Shown one piece after another: positions 17,925 through 27,370 of a DNA stretch of 64,000 bases. The translations under genes were made by a program, and so were the position numbers. Under the pieces are notes generated by a model that was given only the letters and a program-made list of their open reading frames with translations, made no database searches and was not told the origin of the DNA. Source of the DNA: Senimuribacter sp049852125 (GTDB lineage: Bacteria > Bacillota > Clostridia > Peptostreptococcales > Anaerovoracaceae); assembly GCF_049852125.1 (NCBI RefSeq), contig NZ_CP187532.1, positions 2,046,001 to 2,110,000 on the forward strand, written 5' to 3'. Every line of letters starts with the position of its first letter. The stretch's first letter is position 1.

Positions 17925-19732
17925 TACTTATTATCATCGTATTTCAGCACGGCTGTAAAGGCCTCCTGCGGAACCTCTACCTTACCAAACTGCCGCATAC
18001 GTTTCTTTCCTTCCTTTTGCTTTTCAAGAAGCTTCTTTTTTCGAGAAATATCGCCGCCATAGCACTTTGCAATAACGTCCTTCCGATAAGCTTTGACCGT
18101 CTCTCTGGCAATTACTTTCTGTCCGACAGCCGCCTGAATCGGCACTTCAAATTGATGCATAGGAATAATTTCCTTTAATTTCTCACAGACAAAACGACCT
18201 CTGCTATAAGCCTTAGATTCATGAACGATCATCGAGAACGCGTCCACTAAATCCTTATTCAGCAGTACGTCCAGTTTAACCAGCTGCGATTTCTCATAGC
18301 GAACAAACTCATAGTCTAGCGAACCGTATCCTCGGGTTTTAGACTTCAACGCGTCAAAGAAATCATAGATAACCTCGTTCAGAGGCAGTTCATAGTGAAG
18401 CTGTACTCTGGTTTCCGTGATATATTCCATATGAAGCATCTTCCCGCGCCGTTCCTGACACAGTTCCATGATGCTTCCCACATACTCCTTAGGAATCATG
18501 ATATCAGCCTTGACTATAGGTTCTTCTATATGATCGATTGCCGCAGGCTCAGGTAAGTTAGTCGGGTTCTGGATCATTTCTACCGTTCCGTCCGTCATAA
18601 CAACCCGATACACAACGCTAGGCGACGTTGTGATGACTGCCAGTCCAAATTCTCTTTCCAACCGTTCTACGATAATCTCCATATGCAGCAAGCCTAAAAA
18701 GCCACAGCGGAAACCGAATCCCAACGCTGTAGACGTCTCTGGCTCAAACAGAAACGCCGCGTCATTAACCTGCAGCTTTTCCAAAGCGTCCTTGACGCCT
18801 TCATATTTTTCTCCTTCTGCCGGATAGATACCACAATAGACCATGGACTGTACTTTTTTATAACCTGGCAAAGCCTCCTCTGTCGGAGCGTTATCCAACG
18901 TAATTGTATCGCCAACTCTGGCGTCCTTAACCTGTTTAATAGACGCGCAGATATAGCCTACCTCTCCAGCGCGCAAAAACTTAGTTGGCACATGGCCCGG
19001 CGCCATAACGCCTACCTCAGTAACTTCATATTTCTTTTTTGTATTCATCAGACGAATCGTATCGCCCACTTTAACCTGACCGTCAAAGATTCGAGTATAG
19101 ATCACTACGCCTTTGTAGTTATCATATACAGAGTCAAAAATCAACGCTTTTAATTTACCTGCAGGATCGCCCTGCGGCGCTGGAATCGTTCTTACCACTG
19201 CTTCCAGCAATTCGCCGATACCGATACCCTCCTTGGCAGATACCAGCGGAGCCTCTGAGGCGTCGATGCCGATCATATCCTCAATTTCTTCTTTCGTTTC
19301 CTCAGGACGTGAGCTTGCCAGATCGATTTTATTTAAACACGGCAAAATCTCCAAATCCTCATCTAACGCCAGATATACATTGGCCATAGTCTGCGCCTCT
19401 ACTCCCTGCGTAGAATCTACTACTAAAACAGCGCCTTCACATGCTGCAAGGCTGCGTGAAACCTCATAAGTAAAGTCCACGTGACCCGGCGTATCGATCA
19501 AATTGAAGATATACTCATTGCCATCCTTCGCATTGTACACCAGCCGTGTGGTCTGCAGCTTAATGGTAATGCCTCGTTCTCGTTCCAGCTCCATGTTATC
19601 CAGGAATTGTTCCTTCATATCCCGGTGAGCTACAAGCCCTGTATTTTCAATAATCCTATCGGCCAGGGTTGACTTCCCGTGATCGATATGGGCGATAATG
19701 CTAAAATTCCTGATATATTCCTGATAATCCAT
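17924..19732 (-). CDS. lepA: Elongation factor 4 (LepA), ribosome back-translocase
   Basis: A 602-residue translational GTPase of standard length. G-motifs are visible: AHIDHGKSTLADR, RGITIK, DTPGHVDF and NKID. The C-terminus has the LepA-specific domain (RRGKMLHMEY; RYEKSQLVKLDVLLNKD; QAAVGQKVIARETVKAYRKD). LepA acts on stalled ribosomes at the membrane/cytosol interface. GAGG precedes the ATG. The neighbours are spoIIP, a tiny ORF and hemW, the usual Bacillota arrangement. Confidence 0.97.
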   Translation of the reverse strand: MDYQEYIRNFSIIAHIDHGKSTLADRIIENTGLVAHRDMKEQFLDNMELERERGITIKLQTTRLVYNAKDGNEYIFNLIDTPGHVDFTYEVSRSLAACEGAVLVVDSTQGVEAQTMANVYLALDEDLEILPCLNKIDLASSRPEETKEEIEDMIGIDASEAPLVSAKEGIGIGELLEAVVRTIPAPQGDPAGKLKALIFDSVYDNYKGVVIYTRIFDGQVKVGDTIRLMNTKKKYEVTEVGVMAPGHVPTKFLRAGEVGYICASIKQVKDARVGDTITLDNAPTEEALPGYKKVQSMVYCGIYPAEGEKYEGVKDALEKLQVNDAAFLFEPETSTALGFGFRCGFLGLLHMEIIVERLEREFGLAVITTSPSVVYRVVMTDGTVEMIQNPTNLPEPAAIDHIEEPIVKADIMIPKEYVGSIMELCQERRGKMLHMEYITETRVQLHYELPLNEVIYDFFDALKSKTRGYGSLDYEFVRYEKSQLVKLDVLLNKDLVDAFSMIVHESKAYSRGRFVCEKLKEIIPMHQFEVPIQAAVGQKVIARETVKAYRKDVIAKCYGGDISRKKKLLEKQKEGKKRMRQFGKVEVPQEAFTAVLKYDDNK

Positions 19733-19786
19733 TGGTTACCTCACTTTACGCAAACTTTATCAATATATATTGTAAAGCAATCACCC

Positions 19787-19933
19787 TTAATTTTCAATGA
19801 AATTTTCCATTTTTTCTATAAAGCCGCCATCTCCTCCATTCATTTGCTGGCACTGACGATCCACATGTATAGCGCAGACCGTTCCCAGAAAAAAGATCAA
19901 AAAAACGACGACAGATCTCCTAAAAGTTTTCAT
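19787..19933 (-). CDS. Small membrane protein of 48 residues between spoIIP and lepA
   Basis: The ORF starts at ATG 19933, 18 bases after the spoIIP stop, with AAGGGA about 7 bases upstream, and ends with TAA at 19787. Residues 1-6 are basic (MKTFRR), residues 7-24 form one hydrophobic helix, and the tail is Asn/Gly/Glu-rich (MNGGDGGFIE). Bacillus has yqxA at this exact position between spoIIP and lepA. The 48-residue protein could be a reduced counterpart or a spoIIP partner. No family was recognised from the sequence. Confidence 0.6.
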   Translation of the reverse strand: MKTFRRSVVVFLIFFLGTVCAIHVDRQCQQMNGGDGGFIEKMENFIEN

Positions 19934-19951
19934 ATGCTTTTCCCTTATGTT

Positions 19952-20785
19952 TTAATCCATAGCTTCAGCTAAAATTTTGCCAAAAATTCTGGCGCACTCC
20001 CTAACTTCCTCTATATTGTTTCTATTATTACCCATCTCTATAAGAATCGCTTTTCCACAGAGCTCCTGATTATACCAGTAAGGACGTTCCAGCACGCTGC
20101 CCGTATAACCGCTGAAAGACTTTTGCGCTATGCCGTTAAGGTCAGACAGAAACCCTTTGTTAGAAGCATAAGTTTCAGTAGTATTGCTCAACACATAGGA
20201 ATATGTGGCTGCCGTCTTACCGCCCACCTGGGTTACAGGCCCCGGGTCGTTTCCAGCCATAGCGTCGCGGTGTAAATCAATGATGCATTCTATCGTCGGA
20301 TATTTTTTCAGAAGCGCTTTGACTGTTTCATAGCTTCTGGTATAGGAATCATTATAGGAAGGATTGTCGTGAAGGGTCGTATCATGGACTACGGATATTC
20401 CCGCATCCTCCAAAGTTTCCTGCAGCACATTACCGGCGTCGCGGACAGTATTTTGTTCCTTTGTGGTATGATAATTACCAGAAGACGTAGGCAGATAGCT
20501 TTCCGTTGCATGGGTGTGATAGATCAGCACACGCGGCTTTCCATCGCTTTTTTTAACTTTCTTTGTTTTAGAAGGTTTCTTTTTTTCTGTCTTTGCCGCC
20601 TCGGCTTGTTCCTGCTGCAAAACGTCCTCATCGGCTACCAGTTCCATACACGGTAAGCTGCTTTCCAGACACATGGTAGTTAAATGATCCCCATCCACTG
20701 CGTCAACTGCGGCATCCTTCATAAAAAAAACTACCGTCACAAGAAAGACGAACAAAAAAAGCATCACTAGATTTTTTCTACCCAT
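19952..20785 (-). CDS. spoIIP: Stage II sporulation protein P
   Basis: A 277-residue protein with an N-terminal signal anchor (about residues 5-22), a Lys-rich linker, and the SpoIIP domain. The domain is marked by RVLIYHTHATESYLPTS, the IDLHRDAM motif, and LIEMGNNRNNIEE. SpoIIP is a cell-wall amidase/endopeptidase that works with SpoIID and SpoIIM during forespore engulfment. It lies in the conserved order gpr-spoIIP-x-lepA, downstream of gpr by 37 bp. It is somewhat shorter than the Bacillus protein. Confidence 0.94.
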   Translation of the reverse strand: MGRKNLVMLFLFVFLVTVVFFMKDAAVDAVDGDHLTTMCLESSLPCMELVADEDVLQQEQAEAAKTEKKKPSKTKKVKKSDGKPRVLIYHTHATESYLPTSSGNYHTTKEQNTVRDAGNVLQETLEDAGISVVHDTTLHDNPSYNDSYTRSYETVKALLKKYPTIECIIDLHRDAMAGNDPGPVTQVGGKTAATYSYVLSNTTETYASNKGFLSDLNGIAQKSFSGYTGSVLERPYWYNQELCGKAILIEMGNNRNNIEEVRECARIFGKILAEAMD

Positions 20786-20822
20786 AATTCCCCCGACTCC
20801 TGACTTTTATCAAATACGTACC

Positions 20823-21710
20823 CTATGAGTATATGCCGGGGTGCAGCGCGATATTAACAGCATTTGCAATAATATCTGAAAAAGACTCTGTAATCAGATC
20901 GATATCGGTAGAAGTTACGACCATATCAAAATTTCTCTCATCAAAGTAAGCGGCGGCCTTTTCCTCCGGTACCCTGATTTCCTCCAGCGCCTCCAGAATC
21001 ACAGTTTTGGAATCAATCACCGTGGGAACGCCTATTGCAATAACCTTTGTCCCCAAAGTCGTTTCGTTAAGCTCCTTGCGCATATTGCCCATTCCCGCGC
21101 CCGGCGCAATCCCTGTATCGCTAATCTGAATGGTCGTGCTGACCCTGCCGATATTTCGCGCCGCCAAAGCGTCGATTGCTATAACCGCGTCAGGCTGCAT
21201 CATCTCTACGGTCTTTTCGATTAACTCTGCTGTCTCCATGCCTGTGGTTGCAGTAACACCCGGCGCGATTCCACTTACATTGGACATCTCATGATCACCG
21301 TCTCTCTCAAAGATGCGAAAAAGGTGACTGGTAATGCGAACCTTTGATAAGGTTACCGGCCCCAGGCTGTCCGGTGTCACCTTTTCGTTTCCCAAACCGA
21401 CGATCAGCACCTTCAAGCCGTATCGATGACGGATCAGCTTTTTCAGCTCCTCCGCCAACGCATGAGCCGCACGTTCCTTAATACCGTCTTTTTCATCGAT
21501 AATACCGTCCACTTCTATGGTAACGTATCGGCCCTGAGGTTTTCCCATAAGCGCCTCTCCCTTCAAGTTAACGATATCTACACAGGTCGTCTTAATATCA
21601 TCATCTATTTGCTGATGGTCTATAATGATACCATCCTTTTCACCGGGTCTGACGCCGGACTCCTCTAAATTTTCAACGCCCTCTACCGCCAAGTCTGTTC
21701 TGTACTTCAA
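20823..21710 (-). CDS. gpr: Germination protease (GPR), small acid-soluble spore protein endopeptidase
   Basis: A 295-residue A25 aspartic-type protease that degrades small acid-soluble proteins at germination. Its N-terminus, YRTDLAVEG, matches the family auto-processing region. VTPDSLGPVTLSKVRITSHL, APGVTATTGMETAE, AIDALAARNIGRVSTTIQIS and DTGIAPGAGMGN are characteristic. The start is TTG at 21710, with GGAGGTG 6 bases upstream. It is divergent from rpsT, the arrangement also found in Bacillus. Confidence 0.95.
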   Translation of the reverse strand: MKYRTDLAVEGVENLEESGVRPGEKDGIIIDHQQIDDDIKTTCVDIVNLKGEALMGKPQGRYVTIEVDGIIDEKDGIKERAAHALAEELKKLIRHRYGLKVLIVGLGNEKVTPDSLGPVTLSKVRITSHLFRIFERDGDHEMSNVSGIAPGVTATTGMETAELIEKTVEMMQPDAVIAIDALAARNIGRVSTTIQISDTGIAPGAGMGNMRKELNETTLGTKVIAIGVPTVIDSKTVILEALEEIRVPEEKAAAYFDERNFDMVVTSTDIDLITESFSDIIANAVNIALHPGIYS

Positions 21711-21820
21711 AAAAACACCTCCATCTTCTTTGCATATTCTCGTTTCATATGAAAAGTTTTCCCGATGCCTCTAAAACTATGCGGTTTCATCATACGAATG
21801 ACTTAATCACCAAAAAACTC

Positions 21821-21849
21821 TTGCATTTTCTTTTCAATTCATATATACT
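21821..21849 (+). promoter_or_regulatory. Promoter of rpsT
   Basis: TTGCAT (21821-21826), a 17-bp spacer and TATACT (21844-21849), about 55 bases before the rpsT start. A small TTTAGC/GCTAAA hairpin lies in the leader between them. Confidence 0.65.
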
Positions 21850-21904
21850 TAATGTGCGAATTTAGCGTAAAAAAGCTAAAAATTTAATAGTGGGGTGAAT
21901 AATT

Positions 21905-22177
21905 ATGGCAAACATTAAATCCGCAAAAAAAAGAATCAGAGTCATCGACAAGAAAACTGCTAGAAACAGAAGAGTTAAGGACCATGTCAAGACAGCTCTG
22001 AAGAACTTCGACGCAGCGCTGGAATCCGCTGATTTCGACGCAGCTTCTGAGAAGCTGAGAGTTGCTGAAAAGAAGTTAATGCAGGCTGCTGCTAAGGGAA
22101 CGCTTAACAAGAAAGCTGCTTCCAGAAAAGTTTCCAGACTGACCAAAAGATTCAACGCTGCAAAAGCAGCAAAATAA
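21905..22177 (+). CDS. rpsT: Ribosomal protein S20
   Basis: A 90-residue basic protein that binds the 5' domain of 16S rRNA. It begins ANIKSAKKRIRVIDKKTARN and ends NKKAASRKVSRLTKRFNAAK, typical of S20, with Lys/Arg-rich helices throughout. A GTGGGG site precedes the ATG. It is transcribed alone, with its own promoter and terminator, divergent from gpr. Confidence 0.97.
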   Translation: MANIKSAKKRIRVIDKKTARNRRVKDHVKTALKNFDAALESADFDAASEKLRVAEKKLMQAAAKGTLNKKAASRKVSRLTKRFNAAKAAK

Positions 22178-22230
22178 GTCTCACCCGTCCCCACCAGTGC
22201 ATAAGTTAAATGCACATGCGAGAGCAAAAA

Positions 22231-22261
22231 AACCGATGGATGTGTCTCCCATCGGTTTTAT
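22231..22261 (+). terminator. Terminator after rpsT
   Basis: ACCGATGG/CCATCGGT stem with a short loop and TTTTAT tail, 55 bases past the rpsT stop and just before deoD. Confidence 0.8.
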
Positions 22262-22293
22262 ATTATCAAAAATAGCTTACAGGAGGTATTTAC

Positions 22294-22998
22294 ATGTCAC
22301 TACACATCGGCGCCGAAAAAGGCCAGATCGCAAAAACAGTTCTCATGCCGGGCGACCCGCTGAGAGCTCAGTTCATTGCAGAAAATTTCTTAGAAAGCCC
22401 GGTCAGATATTCAGAAATCCGTAATATGTACGGTTACACCGGCACCTATAAAGGAGTTCCAATCAGTGTACAGGGAAGCGGCATGGGGATGCCTTCCATG
22501 GGCATCTACTCCTGGGAGCTTTTCACAGAATATGATGTAGAAAATATTATCCGAATCGGCACTGCCGGCGCGTTTCACGAAAGCATCGAGGTGGGCGATC
22601 TGATCATTGCTCTGGCAGCGTCTACAGACTCCCGCTATCAGCACGCCTTTGATCTGCCGGGACAGTATTCGCCGAGCGCCAGCTTTTCCCTTCTCACAAA
22701 GGTCATAGACGCGGGAAAAGAAAACGGCATTTCCTTCAAAGCTGGAAATACCGTGACCTGTGACGTATTTTATGAACTGGGCGACCACTGGTGGAAACAG
22801 TGGGCGTCCATGGATGTTTTGGCAGTTGAAATGGAGGCTGCCGCCCTCTATATGAACGCCGCTTACCACAGCAGAAACGCCCTTGCCATGATGACCGTAA
22901 GCGATCACTTTGTCACCGGCGAAAAAGCTACCGTGGAGCAGCGTCAAAATCAGTTCACCGATATGATGAAGCTGGCCCTTGAAGCCGCGGTTAAATAA
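22294..22998 (+). CDS. deoD: Purine-nucleoside phosphorylase DeoD
   Basis: A 234-residue hexameric-type phosphorylase that splits purine (deoxy)nucleosides to base and (deoxy)ribose 1-phosphate. LMPGDPLRAQFIAENFLE (phosphate Arg), GSGMGMPSMGIYSWELF, IRIGTAGAFH and AVEMEAAALYMNA are diagnostic, and SDHF near the end carries the catalytic Asp. The start follows AGGAGG. A strong hairpin follows the gene. No other deo genes are adjacent. Confidence 0.95.
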   Translation: MSLHIGAEKGQIAKTVLMPGDPLRAQFIAENFLESPVRYSEIRNMYGYTGTYKGVPISVQGSGMGMPSMGIYSWELFTEYDVENIIRIGTAGAFHESIEVGDLIIALAASTDSRYQHAFDLPGQYSPSASFSLLTKVIDAGKENGISFKAGNTVTCDVFYELGDHWWKQWASMDVLAVEMEAAALYMNAAYHSRNALAMMTVSDHFVTGEKATVEQRQNQFTDMMKLALEAAVK

Positions 22999-23005
22999 CG
23001 CTCAT

Positions 23006-23051
23006 TAAAAAACTGTGGCAGCAATTGAAATACGCTGTCCACAGTTTTTTC
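23006..23051. terminator. Bidirectional terminator between deoD and potCD
   Basis: AAAACTGTGG-CAGC pairs with GCTG-CCACAGTTTT, with A/T runs on both sides, between the convergent deoD and potCD genes. Confidence 0.85.
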
Positions 23052-23054
23052 AAT

Positions 23055-24890
23055 TTACGATTTAAATTTTTTCCAATACTCTGTATACATGTCATCTGCC
23101 TCGCTGCCCAGATTTTTCAGAGCTTCGCACTTCAGCAACAGCTCGTTCTTCGGAAATAGAACTGACATCTTAGCCGCGTCGCCCTTCACCGCTTCCATAA
23201 CCGCAAGATTCGGAATAGAATAAGTCAGATAGTCGAAGTTCTTTACAGACACCTGTTTTTCCAGCATGAAGTTAATCCACTTTGCAGCGTTTTCCCGGTT
23301 TTCAGATGCCGTCGGGATCGCCCATGAATCGGTAAAGAATTCACTGCCCTCCTCCGGAATTACAAAGGTCAAATTCGGATTTTCCTCCTGACAATAGAGA
23401 ACCTCGCCGTTCCACAGCACCGCAACGTCCGCCGAACCACCCAGCAAAATGTCTCTAGCTGAATCATTAGCGTACTTGTATACCAACGGCTTTTGCTGAA
23501 TCAAATATTCGGACGCCTCCTGCAGCTCCGACTCCTTCACTGTATTCAAAGAGTATCCCTTTGCTTTCAGCGCCACTGCCAAAGTATCCCGCATACTGTC
23601 AGGCATAACGATCCTCCCGCTGTACTGTTCCTTCCAGAGATCATTCCAGCTTTTGATCGAGCCTTCTTGAATTTTTTCATTGTTATACAGGATCCCCAAC
23701 GTTCCCCAGGTATGAGGCACAGTGTACCTGTTTCCCGGATCAAAGGTCTCTGAAAGCTCCAGATAACTTTTTTCCAGATTAGCGATATTCGGAATCGAAG
23801 CATAATCAATCTCCGCCAGCAGATTTTCGTCAATAAGCTTTTCCATCATATAATCAGACGCGCAGATTACATCGTAATTAACAGAACGATTCTTTACTAC
23901 AGGATACATTTCCTCATTCGTATCAAAAGTATCCATTACCACCTCAACGCCTGTCTCATCTTCGAATTCCTCAATCAGCGCCGGATCAATATAATCCCCA
24001 AAGCAATAAATATGAACCTGATCGCCATTTTTGCCGATGCCGATACCGCTGAGAACCATTACTCCTCCTATAACGCACACGACGGATGCAGTCAATACGG
24101 CCATGACCGCTTTACCGCCTCGAGTATCCTTTTTCTCAGAAGCCATATTGGAAATAACCAATACAATGAGTACGATAACAAAGATCAGAGTCGACAGAGC
24201 GAACAATGTCGGCCGTATGCCCACCTTAACCTGGCTGTAAATCAAAGTAGATATAGTGTTGATCCCCGCCCCACGTGTAAAATGCGTAACCACAAAATCG
24301 TCTACAGACATGGTAAAGGCCAATAAAAATCCGCTGACGATACCCGGCCTTATGTCCGGCAATACCACTTTGTAAAACGCGTAAAAAGGCGTTGCGCCTA
24401 GATCCAAAGCCGCCTCATAGGTATTCCCTGATAGCTGTTTGAATTTCGGTAAAACAGACAAAATCACATATGGCAAGCAAAAGGTAATGTGCGACAATAA
24501 AACGGTTCCCCAGCTGAGAGAAATGCCGAAGACCAGAAAGGTCAGCATCAGAGAAATACCGATCACAATGTCCGCGTTGAGAAGCGGAATATTGTTCAGA
24601 CCCATGATGACTGTCTCCGTCTTCTTTCTCATAACCATAATTCCAATGCAGGCCAACGTACCGACCAGTGTAGCGATCGCCGCCGCAGAAAGCGCAATGG
24701 TAAACGTATTCCATATGGCCTCCATAATCATGCTGTTACCCAGCATTTCCTTATACCATTTCAGGGAAAAGCCTCCCCATACCGCCATGGACTTGCTCTC
24801 ATTAAAGGACAACACCATCAAAGTGCCAATCGGCAAATAGAGAAAGAGAACGATCAAACCAAGGTAAAATCCTTTTAAGAATTTCTTCAT
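23055..24890 (-). CDS. potCD: Spermidine/putrescine ABC transporter, permease PotC fused to binding protein PotD
   Basis: A 611-residue fusion. Residues 1-260 are a PotC-type permease with six membrane helices and the ATPase-contact EAA loop (YEAALDLGATPFYAFYKVVL). After one more membrane helix (about 262-285), residues 290-611 form a PotD-like polyamine-binding domain (YIDPALIEEFEDETGVEVV; HTWGTLGILYN), tethered outside the cell. Fused permease-binding proteins are known in Bacillota. It overlaps potB by 4 bp. The uptake of polyamines is inferred from family membership. Confidence 0.92.
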   Translation of the reverse strand: MKKFLKGFYLGLIVLFLYLPIGTLMVLSFNESKSMAVWGGFSLKWYKEMLGNSMIMEAIWNTFTIALSAAAIATLVGTLACIGIMVMRKKTETVIMGLNNIPLLNADIVIGISLMLTFLVFGISLSWGTVLLSHITFCLPYVILSVLPKFKQLSGNTYEAALDLGATPFYAFYKVVLPDIRPGIVSGFLLAFTMSVDDFVVTHFTRGAGINTISTLIYSQVKVGIRPTLFALSTLIFVIVLIVLVISNMASEKKDTRGGKAVMAVLTASVVCVIGGVMVLSGIGIGKNGDQVHIYCFGDYIDPALIEEFEDETGVEVVMDTFDTNEEMYPVVKNRSVNYDVICASDYMMEKLIDENLLAEIDYASIPNIANLEKSYLELSETFDPGNRYTVPHTWGTLGILYNNEKIQEGSIKSWNDLWKEQYSGRIVMPDSMRDTLAVALKAKGYSLNTVKESELQEASEYLIQQKPLVYKYANDSARDILLGGSADVAVLWNGEVLYCQEENPNLTFVIPEEGSEFFTDSWAIPTASENRENAAKWINFMLEKQVSVKNFDYLTYSIPNLAVMEAVKGDAAKMSVLFPKNELLLKCEALKNLGSEADDMYTEYWKKFKS

Positions 24891-25708
24891 ATCAGATTTC
24901 CCTCCCCATCCTTATCAAGCTTCGACAGAGCCGCCATACTAATGACAATGAAAATCATCATAATCAGGGACAGTCCAGATCCCAGATTCCAGTTAGCGCT
25001 GGTGGTAAATTCCTGCTCGATGATATTACCGATGAGATGAATCTTTCCGCCACCCAACATATTGGAAATCACAAACGTAGTCAAAGACGGTACAAACACC
25101 ATGGTGACCCCGCTGGCGATGCCCGGCACGCTAAGCGGAAGCAGAATATCAAAGAGCACACGCTTTTTGGTAGCGCCCAGATCATAAGCCGCTTCGATAA
25201 TATGTTCATCAATCTTCATCAAAGTATTGTAAATCGGCAATACCATAAAAGGTAAATAGTCGTACACCATGCCCAAAACAATCGCAGCCGGCGTATTAAT
25301 GATTTCCAGCGCCGGCAAATGCAGCACGGCAAGAATATTATTGATAAGCCCGCCCTTTTCCAGAATCACCTGCCACGCCATAGTCCGCAGCAAAAAATTC
25401 ATCCACATCGGTAAAATGAATAAGAAAACCATAAATCCCTTTTGTCCGATGCGGCTTCCTTTCAGCAACAGCGCAAGCGGAAAAGCCAAAAAAAAGCAAA
25501 TTATCGTGCTGATCAATGCCAAAAGCAGAGCCAGCATTAAGGCCTTCGCGTGTTCCGCACCGAAAATTGCCAATATATTGCTCATAGTAAAAGCGCCGCT
25601 TCTGTCCGTGAATCCGTAATAGGCAATGACCATCAGCGGAATTAAAGTACCCGCCGCAATCCATATCAAAAACGGCCCGGCAAACAATTTTCTAGACATC
25701 GATTTCAA
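24887..25708 (-). CDS. potB: Spermidine/putrescine ABC transporter permease PotB
   Basis: A 273-residue inner-membrane permease with six hydrophobic helices. IEAAYDLGATKKRVLFDILL is the EAA motif that docks the PotA ATPase. VYDYLPFMVLPIYNTLMKID and IIEQEFTTSANWNLGSGL are typical of PotB/PotH. It overlaps potA by 17 bp and potCD by 4 bp, so the operon is tightly coupled. Confidence 0.93.
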   Translation of the reverse strand: MKSMSRKLFAGPFLIWIAAGTLIPLMVIAYYGFTDRSGAFTMSNILAIFGAEHAKALMLALLLALISTIICFFLAFPLALLLKGSRIGQKGFMVFLFILPMWMNFLLRTMAWQVILEKGGLINNILAVLHLPALEIINTPAAIVLGMVYDYLPFMVLPIYNTLMKIDEHIIEAAYDLGATKKRVLFDILLPLSVPGIASGVTMVFVPSLTTFVISNMLGGGKIHLIGNIIEQEFTTSANWNLGSGLSLIMMIFIVISMAALSKLDKDGEGNLI

Positions 25709-26762
25709 TGGCCTCCTCCTCTTTAGACTGCGGCTTATTCATAATCTGGATATTCTCCGGAATCACATTAAGACTGACCTTTGTCCCGACCGGATAGCTG
25801 GTAGTATTCTGTGCCAGCCAGGTAAATCCGCCAGCTTCAATTTCCATCTCGTAATGAACGCCTATGAATACATTGTGTATAACCTCTCCATCAAGTCTCC
25901 CCGCTCCCGGCGCTCCAATCATTAGGTCTTCCGGGCGAATAACCACGTCTACCGGTTTATTACGGCCAAAGCCCTCATCAATACATGGAAAAATTGTGTC
26001 ACAGAGCTTCACCACCCGGTCTTCCACCATGATACCGTCCAAAATATTGCTGTCACCGATAAAATCAGCAACAAAAGCATTTTCCGGCTCATTGTAAATT
26101 TCCTCCGGCGTTCCCATCTGCTGAATATAACCGCCATTCATGACGACCACTTTATCACTCATCGTCAAAGCTTCTTCCTGATCATGGGTCACGTAAATAA
26201 ACGTAATACCCAACTCATTTTTTAGACGAATCAATTCATACTGCATATCCTGGCGCAGCTTCAAATCCAAAGCGCCCAAAGGCTCATCCAAAAGAAGAAC
26301 CTTGGGTTCATTCACAATTGCTCTCGCCATGGCGATACGCTGCTGCTGTCCGCCGGAAAGCTGATCAATTTTTCTTTTTTCGTAACCGTCTAAATTGACC
26401 AGTTTCAAAGCGTATTTTACCTTATCACGGATATAACTTTCACTCTTACCGCTGATTTTCAAACCAAAGGCAATATTCTGCTGCACATTCATATGCGGAA
26501 ACAAAGCATATTTCTGAAACACAGTATTGATATGCCGCTGGTTCGGCGGTACATTGGTAATATCCTTCCCCTCAAAAAATACCTGTCCGTCATCAGGTTT
26601 CTCAAAGCCTCCGACAATACGGAGTGTCGTGGTTTTTCCGCAGCCAGACGGCCCCAGCAGGGTGATAAATTCATTTTGGTTCACCGTCAGATTAAAATCA
26701 TCCAGTACCAACGTGTCCTCAAACGACTTTGAGATGTGTCTAAGTTCAATGAGTGATGTCAT
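25692..26762 (-). CDS. potA: Spermidine/putrescine ABC transporter ATPase PotA
   Basis: A 356-residue ABC ATPase. The nucleotide-binding domain (about 1-235) has Walker A GPSGCGKTT, signature LSGGQQQR and Walker B VLLLDEPLGALD. A C-terminal TOBE-like domain follows (VDVVIRPEDLMIGAP). It energises polyamine uptake with PotB and PotCD. The ATG at 26762 was chosen because GGAAAGGAA directly precedes it; a longer frame reaches into the upstream regulator gene. It is the first transporter gene, 32 bp after the XRE-cupin regulator. Confidence 0.94.
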   Translation of the reverse strand: MTSLIELRHISKSFEDTLVLDDFNLTVNQNEFITLLGPSGCGKTTTLRIVGGFEKPDDGQVFFEGKDITNVPPNQRHINTVFQKYALFPHMNVQQNIAFGLKISGKSESYIRDKVKYALKLVNLDGYEKRKIDQLSGGQQQRIAMARAIVNEPKVLLLDEPLGALDLKLRQDMQYELIRLKNELGITFIYVTHDQEEALTMSDKVVVMNGGYIQQMGTPEEIYNEPENAFVADFIGDSNILDGIMVEDRVVKLCDTIFPCIDEGFGRNKPVDVVIRPEDLMIGAPGAGRLDGEVIHNVFIGVHYEMEIEAGGFTWLAQNTTSYPVGTKVSLNVIPENIQIMNKPQSKEEEAIEIDV

Positions 26763-26794
26763 TTCCTTTCCTTTCTTGCTTATGATATCATTTG

Positions 26795-27328
26795 CTAGAA
26801 GCTTGGCGGCGTGCTGACCCAAATAAGCTGCGCGCCCCGCTTTGATGAAATATAGTGCTTTTTCTCCGGTCTATAGTAGAAAGACTCCCCTGCTTTCGCT
26901 GTATGCGTCTGCTTTCCCACATGAATCGTGATGTCTCCGTCAAGCACATAGCCGAATTCCTCGCCCTCATGAGGATTATCAGGGTAAGTCTCTCCCCCTG
27001 CCTGCAGCGTCACACGAATGGGCTCCATCATATTCTTCTGTGCGTTAGGAATAATCCACTCTATTTTGTTTGCTAATTCAGCGTCTTCCTTCTCGAAATA
27101 ATCCTCGATGCGAAATACCACCTGATCGTCGTTGTCTCCGGCAAAAAAATCTGCCACAGAAACGCCCAGACACTGAAGAATATCCGCAAGCGTAGCGATG
27201 GACGGTGACGTCAGATCTCTCTCCAACTGTGAAATAAAACCCTTTGACAACTCTGCCCGATCTGCCAGCTCCTCCTGCGTCAATCCTTTCGCAATACGCA
27301 GTTCCTTAATTTTCGAGCCAATTTCCAT
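26795..27328 (-). CDS. XRE-family regulator with C-terminal cupin domain
   Basis: A 177-residue protein. Residues about 5-60 are a helix-turn-helix (LRIAKGLTQEELADRAELSK, then GFISQLERD). Residues about 105-175 are a cupin (HEGEEFGYVLDGDITIHVG; GESFYYRPEKKHYISS). This architecture matches PuuR-type polyamine-responsive repressors, and the pot genes follow directly. ATG 27328 is 6 bases after AGAGGTG; a GTG at 27337 lies inside that ribosome site. The promoter and a triple half-site operator lie upstream, so autoregulation is likely. Confidence 0.9.
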   Translation of the reverse strand: MEIGSKIKELRIAKGLTQEELADRAELSKGFISQLERDLTSPSIATLADILQCLGVSVADFFAGDNDDQVVFRIEDYFEKEDAELANKIEWIIPNAQKNMMEPIRVTLQAGGETYPDNPHEGEEFGYVLDGDITIHVGKQTHTAKAGESFYYRPEKKHYISSKRGAQLIWVSTPPSF

Positions 27329-27370
27329 TGCTTTCACCTCTTAACTTCCGCTTCTAAAATCACAAAGATT

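Noticed and set aside
21711..21800. SigmaG promoter upstream of gpr
   Set aside because: Several GTATG/CATA-like pieces occur, but none has the proper spacing of about 17-18 bp.
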